Positions 45,284-55,540 of a stretch of 64,000 nt of DNA are shown here, piece by piece; position 1 is the first letter of the stretch; each line of letters opens with the position of its first letter. Under the pieces are notes generated by a model, which saw nothing but the letters and a program-made list of their open reading frames with translations, was not told the origin of the DNA and ran no database searches. Source of the stretch: an uncultured Bacteroides sp. (GTDB taxonomy: Bacteria; Bacteroidota; Bacteroidia; Bacteroidales; Bacteroidaceae); the NCBI GenBank assembly GCA_944322345.1, contig CALUOO010000001.1, positions 1 to 64,000 of the forward strand, read 5' to 3'. The position numbers and the translations under genes were made by a program.

Positions 45284-45634
45284 ATGAGTTTTACATTATT
45301 AGTTGTTGTTTTACTTACGGCACTTGCATTTGTAGGTGTAGTGATTGCCCTTTCAAGAGCAATCTCTCCACGTTCGTACAACCCCCAGAAATTTGAGGCA
45401 TACGAATGTGGTATCCCGACACGTGGTAAATCATGGATGCAATTCCGCGTAGGTTACTACCTGTTTGCCATCCTGTTCCTGATGTTCGACGTCGAGACAG
45501 CTTTTCTATTCCCATGGGCTGTTGTAATGCACGATTTAGGAGCACAGGGACTTATTAGTATTCTTTTCTTCTTTATCATTTTGGTTCTAGGCCTTGCATA
45601 CGCTTGGAGGAAAGGAGCATTGGAATGGAAATAA
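45284..45634 (+). CDS. nuoA: NADH-quinone oxidoreductase subunit A
   Basis: NuoA is a small membrane subunit near the quinone site of respiratory complex I. The 116 residues give three membrane helices, with the family signature YECGIPTRG in the first loop, [25 protein letters not shown] in the second helix region and a C-terminal helix. The stop overlaps the start of nuoB (TAATG), which indicates translational coupling. It is the first gene of the ten-gene nuo operon. Confidence 0.96.
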   Translation: MSFTLLVVVLLTALAFVGVVIALSRAISPRSYNPQKFEAYECGIPTRGKSWMQFRVGYYLFAILFLMFDVETAFLFPWAVVMHDLGAQGLISILFFFIILVLGLAYAWRKGALEWK

Positions 45635-46230
45635 TGAAAAAGCCTAAAATAAAATCAATTCCGTATGAAGAGTTTACCGACAATGAAACTCTGGAAAAAC
45701 TGGTCAAGGAACTCAACGCAGGAGGATCCAATGTCATTCTCGGAGTTCTGGATGATCTTGTCAACTGGGGACGTAGCAATTCGCTATGGCCACTTACGTT
45801 TGCAACAAGCTGTTGCGGTATCGAATTTATGGCGTTGGGAGCAGCCCGCTATGACATGGCACGCTTCGGATTTGAAGTAGCACGTGCCAGCCCGCGACAA
45901 GCAGACATGATCATGGTTTGCGGAACAATTACCAGCAAAATGGCTCCGGTACTGAAACGTCTGTACGACCAGATGCCCGACCCCAAATATGTTGTTGCCG
46001 TAGGAGGTTGCGCCGTAAGCGGAGGTCCGTTCAAAAAGTCCTACCATGTGGTGAACGGAGTAGACAAGATTCTTCCGGTTGACGTTTATATACCCGGATG
46101 TCCTCCACGTCCCGAAGCCTTCTATTATGGCATGATGCAATTACAACGCAAGGTGAAAATAGAGAAGTTCTTCGGCGGAACCAACAGAAAAGAGAAGAAA
46201 CCAGATTACATGAAAGAAGAAGAAAAATAA
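45634..46230 (+). CDS. nuoB: NADH-quinone oxidoreductase subunit B
   Basis: NuoB carries the terminal [4Fe-4S] cluster N2 that passes electrons to quinone. I start at the ATG overlapping the nuoA stop at 45634, giving 198 residues; starts at 45625 and 45604 lie inside nuoA. The cluster ligands are visible: C60 and C61 (TSCCGIEF), C126 (GGCAVSGG) and C156 (IPGCPPRPE). The C-terminus is a short charged tail ([14 protein letters not shown]). nuoCD follows after 3 bp. Confidence 0.96.
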   Translation: MKKPKIKSIPYEEFTDNETLEKLVKELNAGGSNVILGVLDDLVNWGRSNSLWPLTFATSCCGIEFMALGAARYDMARFGFEVARASPRQADMIMVCGTITSKMAPVLKRLYDQMPDPKYVVAVGGCAVSGGPFKKSYHVVNGVDKILPVDVYIPGCPPRPEAFYYGMMQLQRKVKIEKFFGGTNRKEKKPDYMKEEEK

Positions 46231-46233
46231 GTT

Positions 46234-47826
46234 ATGCAAGAAATACAATTTATAGAGCCGTCAGCGCTGTATGATGAAATGCTACGCTTGCGGAACGAAA
46301 AACAAATGGACTTTCTGGAAAGCCTCACCGGTATGGACTGGGGAGTGGCAGACGAGAAAGATACCCCCGAAACCATGCGCGGTCTGGGAGTAGTCTATCA
46401 TCTGGAATCAACCGTAACCGGAGAACGCATTGCAATACGGACAGCAACCCTGAACCGTGAGAAGCCGGAAATACCTTCTGTTTCTGCAATCTGGAAAATT
46501 GCCGACTTCTACGAACGCGAAGTATTTGACTTTTTCGGTATCGTCTTTATCGGTCATCCCGATATGCGACGCCTTTACCTGCGTAACGACTGGGTGGGAT
46601 ACCCAATGCGTAAGGACAACGATCCGGAAAAGGAAAACCCACTCCGAATGGACAATGAGGAAACTTTTGATACGACTCAGGAAATAGAGCTTAACCCAGA
46701 CGGAAGTATCAAAAACAAAGAGACACAACTGTTTGGAGACGAAGAATATGTTGTCAACATCGGTCCGCAACACCCTGCAACTCACGGAGTCATGCGTTTC
46801 CGCGTGTCACTGGAAGGAGAAATTATCCGTAAAATAGATGCTAACTGCGGATATATTCATCGCGGTATTGAAAAGATGAACGAAAGTCTGACATATCCGC
46901 AGACATTGGCTTTGACAGACCGTCTCGACTACTTGGGAGCACACCAAAACAGACATGCTCTTTGTATGTGTATTGAAAAAGCAATGGGAATTGAGGTGAG
47001 CGATCGTGTAAAATATATCCGGACAATTATGGATGAACTACAACGAATCGACTCTCACCTTCTGTTCTATTCCTGTCTGGCAATGGACTTGGGAGCGCTG
47101 ACTGCATTCTTCTACGGCTTCCGTGACCGTGAGAAGATTCTGGACATCTTCGAAGAAACGACCGGAGGACGACTGATTCAGAACTACAACACGATTGGAG
47201 GCGTCCAAGCAGACATTCATCCCAACTTCGTCAAGCGTGTCAAAGAGTTTATTCCTTATCTGCGCGGAATCATCCACGAATATCACGATATATTCACCGG
47301 CAATATCATTGCACAAACACGTTTGAAAGGAGTAGGTATCATCAGTCGCGAAGATGCCATTTCGTTCGGATGTACAGGAGGTACAGGACGTGCCTCTGGC
47401 TGGGCATGCGATGTACGCAAAAGAATGCCATATGGAGTATATGACAAAGTAGACTTCAAGGAAATACTTTACACCGAGGGTGATTCGTTTGCCCGCTACA
47501 TGGTGCGTATGGATGAAATCATGGAAAGTCTGAAAATCATAGAGCAATTGATAGACAACATTCCCGAAGGAGCTTATCAAGAGAAGATGAAACCTATCAT
47601 CCGTGTACCCGAAGGAAGCTATTATGCTGCAGTAGAAGGCAGCCGTGGAGAGTTTGGGGTCTTCCTCGAAAGTCATGGCGACAAGATGCCTTACCGCCTG
47701 CACTACCGTTCTACAGGACTGCCACTTGTTGCAGCCATCGACACAATTTGCCGGGGTGCAAAGATAGCCGACCTCATCGCTATCGGTGGAACAATCGATT
47801 ACGTAGTGCCGGACATTGACAGATGA
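46234..47826 (+). CDS. nuoCD: Fused NADH-quinone oxidoreductase subunits C and D
   Basis: This is a 530-residue fusion of the two peripheral-arm subunits that flank the quinone cavity. The NuoC part (about 1-150) has IWKIADFYEREVFDFFGI and the HPDMRRLYL signature. The NuoD part starts near residue 165 with YVVNIGPQHPATHGVMRF, where His is part of the quinone site, and continues with CGYIHRGIEKMNE, DRLDYLGAHQN and the C-terminal DIDR. Fused C-D subunits are known in several bacterial groups including Bacteroides. The gene is 3 bp after nuoB. Confidence 0.96.
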   Translation: MQEIQFIEPSALYDEMLRLRNEKQMDFLESLTGMDWGVADEKDTPETMRGLGVVYHLESTVTGERIAIRTATLNREKPEIPSVSAIWKIADFYEREVFDFFGIVFIGHPDMRRLYLRNDWVGYPMRKDNDPEKENPLRMDNEETFDTTQEIELNPDGSIKNKETQLFGDEEYVVNIGPQHPATHGVMRFRVSLEGEIIRKIDANCGYIHRGIEKMNESLTYPQTLALTDRLDYLGAHQNRHALCMCIEKAMGIEVSDRVKYIRTIMDELQRIDSHLLFYSCLAMDLGALTAFFYGFRDREKILDIFEETTGGRLIQNYNTIGGVQADIHPNFVKRVKEFIPYLRGIIHEYHDIFTGNIIAQTRLKGVGIISREDAISFGCTGGTGRASGWACDVRKRMPYGVYDKVDFKEILYTEGDSFARYMVRMDEIMESLKIIEQLIDNIPEGAYQEKMKPIIRVPEGSYYAAVEGSRGEFGVFLESHGDKMPYRLHYRSTGLPLVAAIDTICRGAKIADLIAIGGTIDYVVPDIDR

Positions 47827-47873
47827 TCTGTAAGTAATGAGTTTTTTAGTATTAAGTAGCACAAAGTTTTAAT

Positions 47874-48950
47874 ATGTTCGACTTTAGTATAATAACAAAC
47901 TGGATACACGAATTGCTTACCTCCGTCATGTCGGAAGGGTGGGCTATTTTCATAGAATGCGTAGCCGTTGCCATCTGTATCATTGCGCTATACGCTATTC
48001 TGGCTATCATACTGATTTACATGGAGCGTAAGGTGTGCGGATTCTTCCAATGCCGTTTAGGTCCGACCCGTGTAGGAAAATGGGGATCTATCCAAGTACT
48101 CTGCGACGTACTGAAGATGCTGACCAAAGAGATCTTCACCCCCAAGAGTGCCGACCGTTTCCTCTACAATCTGGCTCCGTTCATGGTCATTATTGCTTCG
48201 TTTCTGACCTTCTCCTGCCTGCCCTTCAACAAAGGAGCCGGTATATTGGACTTCAACGTGGGAACATTTTTCCTACTGGCTGCTTCCAGTATCGGTGTAG
48301 TAGGTATTCTGCTTGCCGGTTGGGGAAGTAACAACAAATTCTCGCTGATTGGTGCCATGCGAAGCGGTGCACAAATTATCAGTTACGAACTCTCTGTGGG
48401 AATGAGCATCATGACTATGGTAGTACTGACTGGTACTATGCAATTTTCCGAAATCGTAGAAAACCAAGCCGACGGATGGTTTATTTTCAAAGGACACATT
48501 CCAGCCATCATCGCTTTCATCACCTATCTGATTGCCGGAAATGCAGAATGTAACCGTGGTCCGTTCGACCTTCCAGAAGCAGAGAGTGAGCTGACTGCCG
48601 GATACCATACCGAATACTCAGGTATGCATTTCGGTTTCTTCTATCTTGCCGAATATCTCAATATGTTTATTGTAGCCGGTGTAGCAGCAACCATTTTCTT
48701 AGGTGGATGGATGCCATTACACATCGTCGGTCTGGATGGCTTTAATGCAGTGATGGATTATATTCCCGGTTTTATCTGGTTCTTTGCAAAGGCGTTTTTT
48801 GTTGTCTTCTTGCTGATGTGGATCAAATGGACATTTCCACGTTTACGTATCGACCAGATTCTTAGCCTGGAATGGAAATATTTAGTTCCCATCACAATGG
48901 TCAACCTATTGTTAATGGCATGCTGTGTGGCTTTCGGCTTCCATTTCTAA
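47874..48950 (+). CDS. nuoH: NADH-quinone oxidoreductase subunit H
   Basis: NuoH is the membrane subunit forming the quinone chamber and the link to the proton channels. The 358 residues give about eight helices. Signature segments are [23 protein letters not shown], the quinone-loop region with [13 protein letters not shown], and the acidic loop [34 protein letters not shown] short 47-bp gap separates it from nuoCD and 41 bp from nuoI. Confidence 0.96.
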   Translation: MFDFSIITNWIHELLTSVMSEGWAIFIECVAVAICIIALYAILAIILIYMERKVCGFFQCRLGPTRVGKWGSIQVLCDVLKMLTKEIFTPKSADRFLYNLAPFMVIIASFLTFSCLPFNKGAGILDFNVGTFFLLAASSIGVVGILLAGWGSNNKFSLIGAMRSGAQIISYELSVGMSIMTMVVLTGTMQFSEIVENQADGWFIFKGHIPAIIAFITYLIAGNAECNRGPFDLPEAESELTAGYHTEYSGMHFGFFYLAEYLNMFIVAGVAATIFLGGWMPLHIVGLDGFNAVMDYIPGFIWFFAKAFFVVFLLMWIKWTFPRLRIDQILSLEWKYLVPITMVNLLLMACCVAFGFHF

Positions 48951-48991
48951 TAACACGTTGCCCGTTCAGAACAACTATAAATTAAGTGAAT

Positions 48992-49480
48992 ATGGAATAT
49001 AAAGATAAAAAATATACATACTTAGGAGGTCTGATACATGGAATCGGAACTCTGCTAACAGGTATGAAAACCAGCATTAAAGTCTATTTTCGTAAGAAAG
49101 TGACAGAACAGTATCCCGAGAATCGGAAAGAGCTGAAGATGTTCGACCGTTTCCGTGGTACACTGACCATGCCCCACAATGAAAATAATGAGCACCATTG
49201 TATCGCCTGTGGATTATGCCAAGCGGCATGCCCTAACGGTACCATTAAGGTGACAAGCGAAACGATAGAGACAGAAGATGGTAAGAAAAAGAAAATCCTG
49301 GCCAAATACGAATACGACCTTGGTTCTTGTATCTTCTGCCAGTTGTGTGTAAATGCATGTCCACACAATGCTATCACATTCGACCAGAATTTCGAACATG
49401 CCGTATTCGACCGTTCAAAACTGGTTCTTCGCCTAAATCATGAAGGAAGTAAAGTAATGGAAAAGAAAAAAGAAGTTTAG
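48992..49480 (+). CDS. nuoI: NADH-quinone oxidoreductase subunit I (two [4Fe-4S] ferredoxin)
   Basis: NuoI carries clusters N6a and N6b. I use the ATG at 48992 (MEYKDKKYTYLG), 162 residues; a GTG two codons earlier is possible but less likely. Two ferredoxin motifs of the C-x2-C-x2-C-x3-CP type are seen (CIACGLCQAACP and CIFCQLCVNACP), separated by a charged insert. In this operon it is the outermost Fe-S subunit, because nuoE, nuoF and nuoG are absent. It would be the docking point for whatever electron donor is used. Confidence 0.95.
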   Translation: MEYKDKKYTYLGGLIHGIGTLLTGMKTSIKVYFRKKVTEQYPENRKELKMFDRFRGTLTMPHNENNEHHCIACGLCQAACPNGTIKVTSETIETEDGKKKKILAKYEYDLGSCIFCQLCVNACPHNAITFDQNFEHAVFDRSKLVLRLNHEGSKVMEKKKEV

Positions 49481-49482
49481 AT

Positions 49483-49995
49483 ATGGGAGCAACACTTGAA
49501 ACTGTAGTATTCTACTTTTTAGCGGTATTTATTATCGTCATGTCAGTCATGACGGTTACTACCCGACGCATCGTACGTTCTGCAACTTATCTGCTATTCA
49601 CCCTTTTCGGCACAGCAGGTATTTACTTTCTGCTAGGTTATACCTTTCTGGGGTCTGTCCAAATCATGGTGTATGCCGGAGGTATTGTTGTACTTTACGT
49701 ATTCTCCATTCTCCTGACAAGTGGAGAAGGCGACCGTGCAGAAAAGCTGAAACGTAACAAGTTCCTAGCCGGATTTACAACAATGATTATCGGTGCAGCA
49801 ATTGTATTGTTCATTACACTAAAGCATAAGTTCCTGCAAACAGAAAATCTGGTTCCTCATGAAGTTGATATCCACTCCATCGGACAAGCTTTGCTAAGCA
49901 GTGACAAATATGGCTATATACTTCCGTTTGAAGCAGTCAGTATTCTGCTATTGGCATGTATTATCGGTGGAATCATTATCGCCCGTAAACGGTAA
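49483..49995 (+). CDS. nuoJ: NADH-quinone oxidoreductase subunit J
   Basis: NuoJ is a five-helix membrane subunit of the proton-pumping arm. The 170 residues include RIVRSATYLLFTLFGTAGIYFLLGYTFLG and the conserved helix-3 segment VQIMVYAGGIVVLYVF with the pi-bulge region. It begins 2 bp after the nuoI stop. Confidence 0.95.
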   Translation: MGATLETVVFYFLAVFIIVMSVMTVTTRRIVRSATYLLFTLFGTAGIYFLLGYTFLGSVQIMVYAGGIVVLYVFSILLTSGEGDRAEKLKRNKFLAGFTTMIIGAAIVLFITLKHKFLQTENLVPHEVDIHSIGQALLSSDKYGYILPFEAVSILLLACIIGGIIIARKR

Positions 49996-50044
49996 CCGTG
50001 AGTTTTTCTTTAAGTTTTAAACAGTAAATTAAAATAAGACTGAT

Positions 50045-50353
50045 ATGATACACATGGAATATTATCTGATAGTATCTACTATCATGATGTTTGCGGGAAT
50101 CTACGGATTCTTTACCCGCCGGAATACACTGGCTATTCTGATTTCTGTGGAACTGATGCTGAATGCAACAGACATCAACTTTGCTGTATTCAACCGTTTC
50201 CTGTTCCCTGAAGAAATGGAAGGACATTTCTTCGCCTTGTTCTCCATTGGAATCTCGGCTGCAGAGACTGCTATAGCCATTGCTATAATGATCAACATTT
50301 ATCGTAATCTACGAAGCATCCAAGTACGTAACTTAGATGAATTAAAACATTAA
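50045..50353 (+). CDS. nuoK: NADH-quinone oxidoreductase subunit K
   Basis: NuoK is an antiporter-like small membrane subunit with three helices and two buried Glu residues. The 102 residues show YGFFTRRNTLAILISVELMLNATDINF and AETAIAIAIMINIYRN, each with the conserved Glu. The start at the fourth codon (MEYYLIV) is also plausible. A gap of 49 bp precedes it and nuoL follows after 17 bp. Confidence 0.95.
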   Translation: MIHMEYYLIVSTIMMFAGIYGFFTRRNTLAILISVELMLNATDINFAVFNRFLFPEEMEGHFFALFSIGISAAETAIAIAIMINIYRNLRSIQVRNLDELKH

Positions 50354-50370
50354 TCAATAAAGTAACTTGT

Positions 50371-52263
50371 ATGGAACTCACAATTCTGATACTCCTTCTT
50401 CCCCTCCTCTCCTTCCTGATTCTCGGAATCGGCGGGAAATGGATGTCACATAAGACAGCAGGAACCATCGGTACGCTGGTGTTAGCTACAGTAGCCGTAC
50501 TGTCGTACTTCACAGCCTACCAATATTTTTCTGCGCCGCGACTGGACAACGGGACTTTCGAAACAATCATACCCTACAATTTCACATGGCTTCCCTTTAC
50601 AGAAAGCCTGCATTTTGATTTGGGTATTCTGCTCGATCCCATATCCGTTATGATGCTGATTGTCATCTCGACCGTATCATTGATGGTACATATCTATTCC
50701 TTTGGTTACATGAAGGGAGAGACTGGATTCCAGCGTTATTATGCATTTCTGTCTTTGTTTACTATGTCCATGTTGGGACTGGTAGTAGCAACCAATATTT
50801 TCCAGATGTACCTGTTCTGGGAACTCGTAGGTGTAAGTTCTTATCTTTTAATAGGATTTTATTACACCAAGCCGGCTGCAATAGCTGCCTCGAAAAAAGC
50901 ATTCATTGTAACACGTTTTGCTGATTTGGGATTCCTGATCGGTATTCTGATTTACGGATATTACTGTGGCACATTCGATTTTCTTAATTCGGAAAATGCC
51001 ACACTCATCAGCGGTGGTGCAGCCATGCTTCCACTGGCACTCGGCTTAATGTTTGTGGGTGGTGCCGGAAAAAGTGCCATGTTCCCGTTACATATCTGGT
51101 TGCCAGATGCAATGGAAGGTCCTACACCCGTCAGTGCACTGATACACGCAGCTACAATGGTTGTGGCTGGAGTCTATCTGGTAGCCCGCATGTTCCCGCT
51201 GTTTATTGAATATGCTCCCAATACGCTACACATGGTTGCTTGGGTAGGTGCCTTCACTGCTTTCTATGCAGCAAGCGTAGCCTGTGTGCAGTCGGACATT
51301 AAACGTGTTCTAGCCTTCTCAACCATTTCACAAATCGGTTTCATGATGGTAGCATTAGGCGTATGTACAGCAACGGATCCTCATCACGGTGGACTGGGTT
51401 ACATGGCTTCCATGTTCCATCTGTTCACACACGCAATGTTTAAAGCACTATTGTTCCTAGGAGCCGGAAGCATTATCCATGCCGTACACTCCAACGAGAT
51501 GTCTGCCATGGGCGGTCTGCGCAAATATATGCCTATCACTCACTGGACATTCTTGATTGCCTGCCTTGCCATTGCAGGAATACCTCCATTCTCAGGTTTC
51601 TTCTCTAAAGATGAAATTCTAGCTGCCTGTTTCCAGTACAGTTCTGCTATGGGTTGGATCATGACAGTGATTGCCGCCATGACAGCATTCTATATGTTCC
51701 GCCTCTACTACGGAATCTTTTGGGGTAAAGAAAACAAAGAGCTGCACACTGCTCACACTCCACACGAAAGTCCATTGGCAATGAGCTTCCCGCTGATGTT
51801 TCTGGCTGCAGTCACCTGCGTCTCAGGATTCATTCCTTTCGGACATTTCATCAGTTCAAACGGTGAGAGCTATTCCATCCACCTGGATCCATCAGTTGCT
51901 GTAACGAGCGTAGTAATTGCCATCCTTTCCATTGCAATAGCTACATGGATTTATAAAAAGGAGAAACAGCCTGTGGCCGATGCATTATCACGTCGTTTCA
52001 AAAAGTTGCATCAGGCTGCTTACCACCGCTTCTATATCGATGAGATTTATCAATTCATTACTCATAAGATTATCTTCCGCTGCATTTCCACTCCCATTGC
52101 ATGGTGGGACCGTCATGTGGTAGACGGATTCTTCGATTTTCTGGCATGGGCTACTCATGCAACGAGTGATGAGATCCGAGGTCTGCAAAGTGGGCAGGTA
52201 CAGCAATATGCTTATGTATTCCTATGTGGAGCACTGGCACTTATCCTGTTGTTAATACTCTAA
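50371..52263 (+). CDS. nuoL: NADH-quinone oxidoreductase subunit L
   Basis: NuoL is the distal Mrp-antiporter-like proton pump with the long lateral helix. The 630 residues show LFWELVGVSSYLLIGFYY, GGAGKSAMFPLHIWLPDAMEGPTPVSALIHAATMV, VQSDIKRVLAFSTISQIGFM, HLFTHAMFKALLFLGAGSIIHA and the C-terminal extension of the lateral helix. It is full length for the family. nuoM follows after 29 bp. Confidence 0.96.
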   Translation: MELTILILLLPLLSFLILGIGGKWMSHKTAGTIGTLVLATVAVLSYFTAYQYFSAPRLDNGTFETIIPYNFTWLPFTESLHFDLGILLDPISVMMLIVISTVSLMVHIYSFGYMKGETGFQRYYAFLSLFTMSMLGLVVATNIFQMYLFWELVGVSSYLLIGFYYTKPAAIAASKKAFIVTRFADLGFLIGILIYGYYCGTFDFLNSENATLISGGAAMLPLALGLMFVGGAGKSAMFPLHIWLPDAMEGPTPVSALIHAATMVVAGVYLVARMFPLFIEYAPNTLHMVAWVGAFTAFYAASVACVQSDIKRVLAFSTISQIGFMMVALGVCTATDPHHGGLGYMASMFHLFTHAMFKALLFLGAGSIIHAVHSNEMSAMGGLRKYMPITHWTFLIACLAIAGIPPFSGFFSKDEILAACFQYSSAMGWIMTVIAAMTAFYMFRLYYGIFWGKENKELHTAHTPHESPLAMSFPLMFLAAVTCVSGFIPFGHFISSNGESYSIHLDPSVAVTSVVIAILSIAIATWIYKKEKQPVADALSRRFKKLHQAAYHRFYIDEIYQFITHKIIFRCISTPIAWWDRHVVDGFFDFLAWATHATSDEIRGLQSGQVQQYAYVFLCGALALILLLIL

Positions 52264-52292
52264 TTAGTAACCAATAATTCATACATATACAA

Positions 52293-53777
52293 ATGAATTT
52301 CTTATCTATTTTCGTACTCATTCCCCTACTGATGCTGGCAGGTCTTTGGGCAGCACGGGGAATTAAAGCGATCCGGGGAGTGATGGTTACCGGAGCCTCA
52401 GCATTGCTGATCGCTTCTGTCGTTCTCACTTTTCTCTATTTAGGAGAGCGTAATGCCGGAAACACAGCCGAAATGCTGTTCCGGGCAGACACAATGTGGT
52501 ATGAACCGCTCAACATTGCCTACTCGGTCGGTGTAGACGGCATTTCTGTGGCCATGTTGCTGTTATCTGCTATCATTGTATTCACTGGAACATTTGCTTC
52601 ATGGCGTCTTCAGCCGCTCACTAAAGAATATTTCCTTTGGTTCACCCTTTTATCCATGGGTGTTTTCGGATTCTTCATATCCGTCGACCTGTTCACCATG
52701 TTCATGTTCTACGAAATAGCACTGATTCCGATGTATCTGCTGATAGGTGTATGGGGATCCGGTCGTAAAGAATATGCCGCTATGAAGCTGACACTTATGC
52801 TGATGGGTGGTTCAGCCTTCCTATTGATCGGTATTCTCGGTATCTATTTCGGCTCGGGTGCTACAACCATGAATATTCTCGAGATTGCCCAGCTGCACAA
52901 CATACCGTTTGCACAGCAGTGCATCTGGTTCCCGCTCACGTTTTTAGGCTTTGGCGTGTTAGGTGCCCTGTTCCCGTTCCATACATGGAGCCCCGACGGT
53001 CATGCTTCTGCGCCTACAGCCGTATCCATGCTGCACGCCGGTGTACTGATGAAACTGGGAGGCTACGGTTGCTTCCGTATCGCCATGTTTCTGATGCCCG
53101 AAGCAGCCAACGAACTGTCATGGATCTTCCTGATACTGACAGGCATCTCAGTGGTTTACGGTGCGTTCTCTGCATGTGTACAGACCGACTTGAAATACAT
53201 CAACGCCTACTCTTCCGTGTCCCACTGCGGTCTGGTACTTTTCGCTATCCTGATGATCAATCAGACGGCTGCAACAGGTGCTATCCTGCAGATGCTTTCA
53301 CATGGTCTGATGACAGCCTTGTTCTTCGCCTTGATCGGTATGATCTACGGACGGACACATACACGTGATGTACGCGAGCTTTCGGGACTGATGAAAATAA
53401 TGCCGTTCCTCAGTGTATGCTATGTGATAGCCGGTCTTGCCAATCTCGGTTTGCCGGGACTCAGCGGATTCGTTGCCGAAATGACCATCTTTGTCGGTTC
53501 GTTCCAGAATGCCGACGTGTTCCACCGTACGCTGACCATCATCGCATGTACCTCGATTGTCATTACAGCTGTCTACATTCTACGTCTGGTAGGTAAAATC
53601 CTGTACGGGACTTGTACCAACAAACATCATCTGGCACTGACAGATGCAACATGGGACGAACGTGTGGCAGTAATCTGTCTGATTGTCTGCGTAGCCGGAC
53701 TGGGTATGGCTCCATTCTGGGTAAGCGACATGATCAGCGAGAGTGTGCTCCCGATTGTTTCACAAATCATTCCTTGA
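52293..53777 (+). CDS. nuoM: NADH-quinone oxidoreductase subunit M
   Basis: NuoM is the middle antiporter-like pump subunit. The 494 residues show [96 protein letters not shown] and [11 protein letters not shown]. It lies 29 bp after nuoL. A longer nuoN frame overlaps its end, but the likely nuoN start is 31 bp downstream. Confidence 0.96.
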   Translation: MNFLSIFVLIPLLMLAGLWAARGIKAIRGVMVTGASALLIASVVLTFLYLGERNAGNTAEMLFRADTMWYEPLNIAYSVGVDGISVAMLLLSAIIVFTGTFASWRLQPLTKEYFLWFTLLSMGVFGFFISVDLFTMFMFYEIALIPMYLLIGVWGSGRKEYAAMKLTLMLMGGSAFLLIGILGIYFGSGATTMNILEIAQLHNIPFAQQCIWFPLTFLGFGVLGALFPFHTWSPDGHASAPTAVSMLHAGVLMKLGGYGCFRIAMFLMPEAANELSWIFLILTGISVVYGAFSACVQTDLKYINAYSSVSHCGLVLFAILMINQTAATGAILQMLSHGLMTALFFALIGMIYGRTHTRDVRELSGLMKIMPFLSVCYVIAGLANLGLPGLSGFVAEMTIFVGSFQNADVFHRTLTIIACTSIVITAVYILRLVGKILYGTCTNKHHLALTDATWDERVAVICLIVCVAGLGMAPFWVSDMISESVLPIVSQIIP

Positions 53778-53808
53778 TTCATTCACTCTTAAATTCAGAT
53801 TTAGCACA

Positions 53809-55248
53809 ATGGATTATTCACAATTTCTACATATGCGCGAAGAGCTGTCGCTGATTGCCGTGATTCTGATTCTGTTCATGGCCGACCTCTTCATGAGCCC
53901 GGACGCTCACAAGAAAGACGGCAAGGCAACGCTGAACACCATGTTTCCCGTATTGCTCATGCTGGTTCACACGGTTATCAACGTCTTTCCCGGTGAAGCG
54001 GCAGACTGTTTCGGAGGCATGTACCACTATGTACCCATGCATACAGTCATCAAATCGGTACTGAACGTAGGTACGCTGATCGTATTTCTGATGGCACACG
54101 AATGGATGAAGCGCGATGACACGGCATTCAAGCAAGGAGAATTCTATGTACTTACGCTCTCTACACTGCTGGGTATGTACTTCATGATTTCATCAGGCCA
54201 CTTCCTGATGTTCTTCATTGGGCTGGAAACAGCTTCTGTGCCTATGGCTGCTTTGATTGCATTCGACAAATACCGTCACAACTCTGCAGAAGCCGGTGCA
54301 AAATACATTCTGACAGCCTTGTTCTCGAGTGCACTTCTGCTGTTTGGTCTTTCCATGATTTATGGAACAACAGGGACACTCTATTTTGACGATCTTCCTT
54401 CACTGATTGATGGAAGCCCGTTGCAGATAATGGCTTTTGTATTCTTCTTCTCAGGCATGGCGTTCAAGCTGTCGCTGGTACCATTCCATCTGTGGACTGC
54501 CGATGTATACGAAGGCGCTCCCAGCACAGTGACTGCTTACCTGAGCGTTATTTCAAAAGGTTCTGCCGCTTTTGTGCTGCTGACGGTGCTGATCAAAGTA
54601 TTTGCCCCGATGGTGAACGACTGGCAGGAGGTGCTCTACTGGGTAACAATCGCAACTATCACCATTGCCAATATATTTGCCATCCGTCAGCAGAATCTGA
54701 AACGTCTGATGGCATTTTCCAGTATCTCACAGGCGGGCTACATCATGCTTGGCGTGATTGGAGGAACAGCAGAAGGCATGACTGCTCTGGTCTACTATAT
54801 ATTGGTATATGCCGCAGCCAACCTTGGTGTATTTGCCGTCATCACCATTGTGCTGCTCCGTAGCGGAAAAGTGACGCTGGAAGACTATCAGGGACTCTAC
54901 AAGACCAATCCGAAAGTGGCGTTCATCATGACACTTTCGCTGTTCTCTCTGGCCGGCATCCCGCCGTTTGCCGGATTCTTCTCGAAGTTCTTCATCTTCA
55001 TGGCAGCTTTCGAAGCAGGATTCCATTTGCTTGTATTCATCGCATTGGTCAATACTGTTATTTCACTCTATTACTACCTGCTGATTGTAAAAGCGATGTA
55101 CATACTTCCGTCCGACAATCCTATCCCGACCTTCCGCAGCGACGGTTTCACCAGAATGGGGCTGGCGCTTTGCACACTGGGCATTATCGGATTGGGTATT
55201 GCCAGCGTAGTATATCAGTCTATCGACAAATTCTCGTTCGGGCTGTAA
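53809..55248 (+). CDS. nuoN: NADH-quinone oxidoreductase subunit N
   Basis: NuoN is the proximal antiporter-like pump subunit. I start at the ATG at 53809 ([15 protein letters not shown]), giving 479 residues; the frame is open to 53743 but that would overlap nuoM and add a polar N-terminus. Motifs include [70 protein letters not shown] and [17 protein letters not shown]. It is the last nuo gene and is followed by a GC-rich terminator. Confidence 0.95.
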   Translation: MDYSQFLHMREELSLIAVILILFMADLFMSPDAHKKDGKATLNTMFPVLLMLVHTVINVFPGEAADCFGGMYHYVPMHTVIKSVLNVGTLIVFLMAHEWMKRDDTAFKQGEFYVLTLSTLLGMYFMISSGHFLMFFIGLETASVPMAALIAFDKYRHNSAEAGAKYILTALFSSALLLFGLSMIYGTTGTLYFDDLPSLIDGSPLQIMAFVFFFSGMAFKLSLVPFHLWTADVYEGAPSTVTAYLSVISKGSAAFVLLTVLIKVFAPMVNDWQEVLYWVTIATITIANIFAIRQQNLKRLMAFSSISQAGYIMLGVIGGTAEGMTALVYYILVYAAANLGVFAVITIVLLRSGKVTLEDYQGLYKTNPKVAFIMTLSLFSLAGIPPFAGFFSKFFIFMAAFEAGFHLLVFIALVNTVISLYYYLLIVKAMYILPSDNPIPTFRSDGFTRMGLALCTLGIIGLGIASVVYQSIDKFSFGL

Positions 55249-55285
55249 AAAGGAAATCCGCAACTGTATCAATATACAACCAGAA

Positions 55286-55335
55286 AGAGGGCGCCCCTCC
55301 GCACATGCGGCGGGACGCCCTCTCTTCGTTCTTCA
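55286..55335 (+). terminator. Terminator of the nuo operon
   Basis: A GC-rich hairpin (AGAGGGCG ... CGCCCTCT) lies 38 bp after the nuoN stop and is followed by TCTTCGTTCTTCATTCTTTATTT, a loose T-rich tail. It ends just before the modular repeat at 55351. Confidence 0.8.
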
Positions 55336-55350
55336 TTCTTTATTTATTCC

Positions 55351-55531
55351 GTCCTTTTTCTTTCGAGCAACCGAAAGAAAAAGAGACCAAAAAGAAAGGT
55401 TACTGTCTGCACCTCGCTGGCTACCGACTTGCCTCAACGGTTAAAGCGCAGAAACTCGCTACGCTCAAACAATCTGCGCTTCTTCACACCGTTTCGGTTG
55501 CGTCGGCTTCACGCCTGCTCGATGAGGACGG
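55351..55531 (-). repeat. Modular dispersed repeat, copy 1
   Basis: The copy is oriented opposite to copies 2 and 3. Module B includes a perfect 12-bp hairpin, CTTTTTCTTTCG-agcaac-CGAAAGAAAAAG (55354-55383), and AGAAAGGT. Module A spans about 55445-55531 with the segment CACCGTTTCGGTTGCGTCGG and GCCTGCTCGATGAGGACGG. Read on the - strand the order is A then B. It lies between the nuo terminator and the DUF6261-like stop. Confidence 0.8.
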
Positions 55532-55540
55532 AGGGGCTGC

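Noticed and set aside
45604-45633. Extended start for nuoB inside nuoA
   Set aside because: The TAATG overlap at 45632-45636 is a typical coupled start and gives normal NuoB length.
53743-53808. Extended start for nuoN at 53743
   Set aside because: It overlaps the end of nuoM and adds residues not expected in NuoN; the ATG at 53809 gives normal family length.
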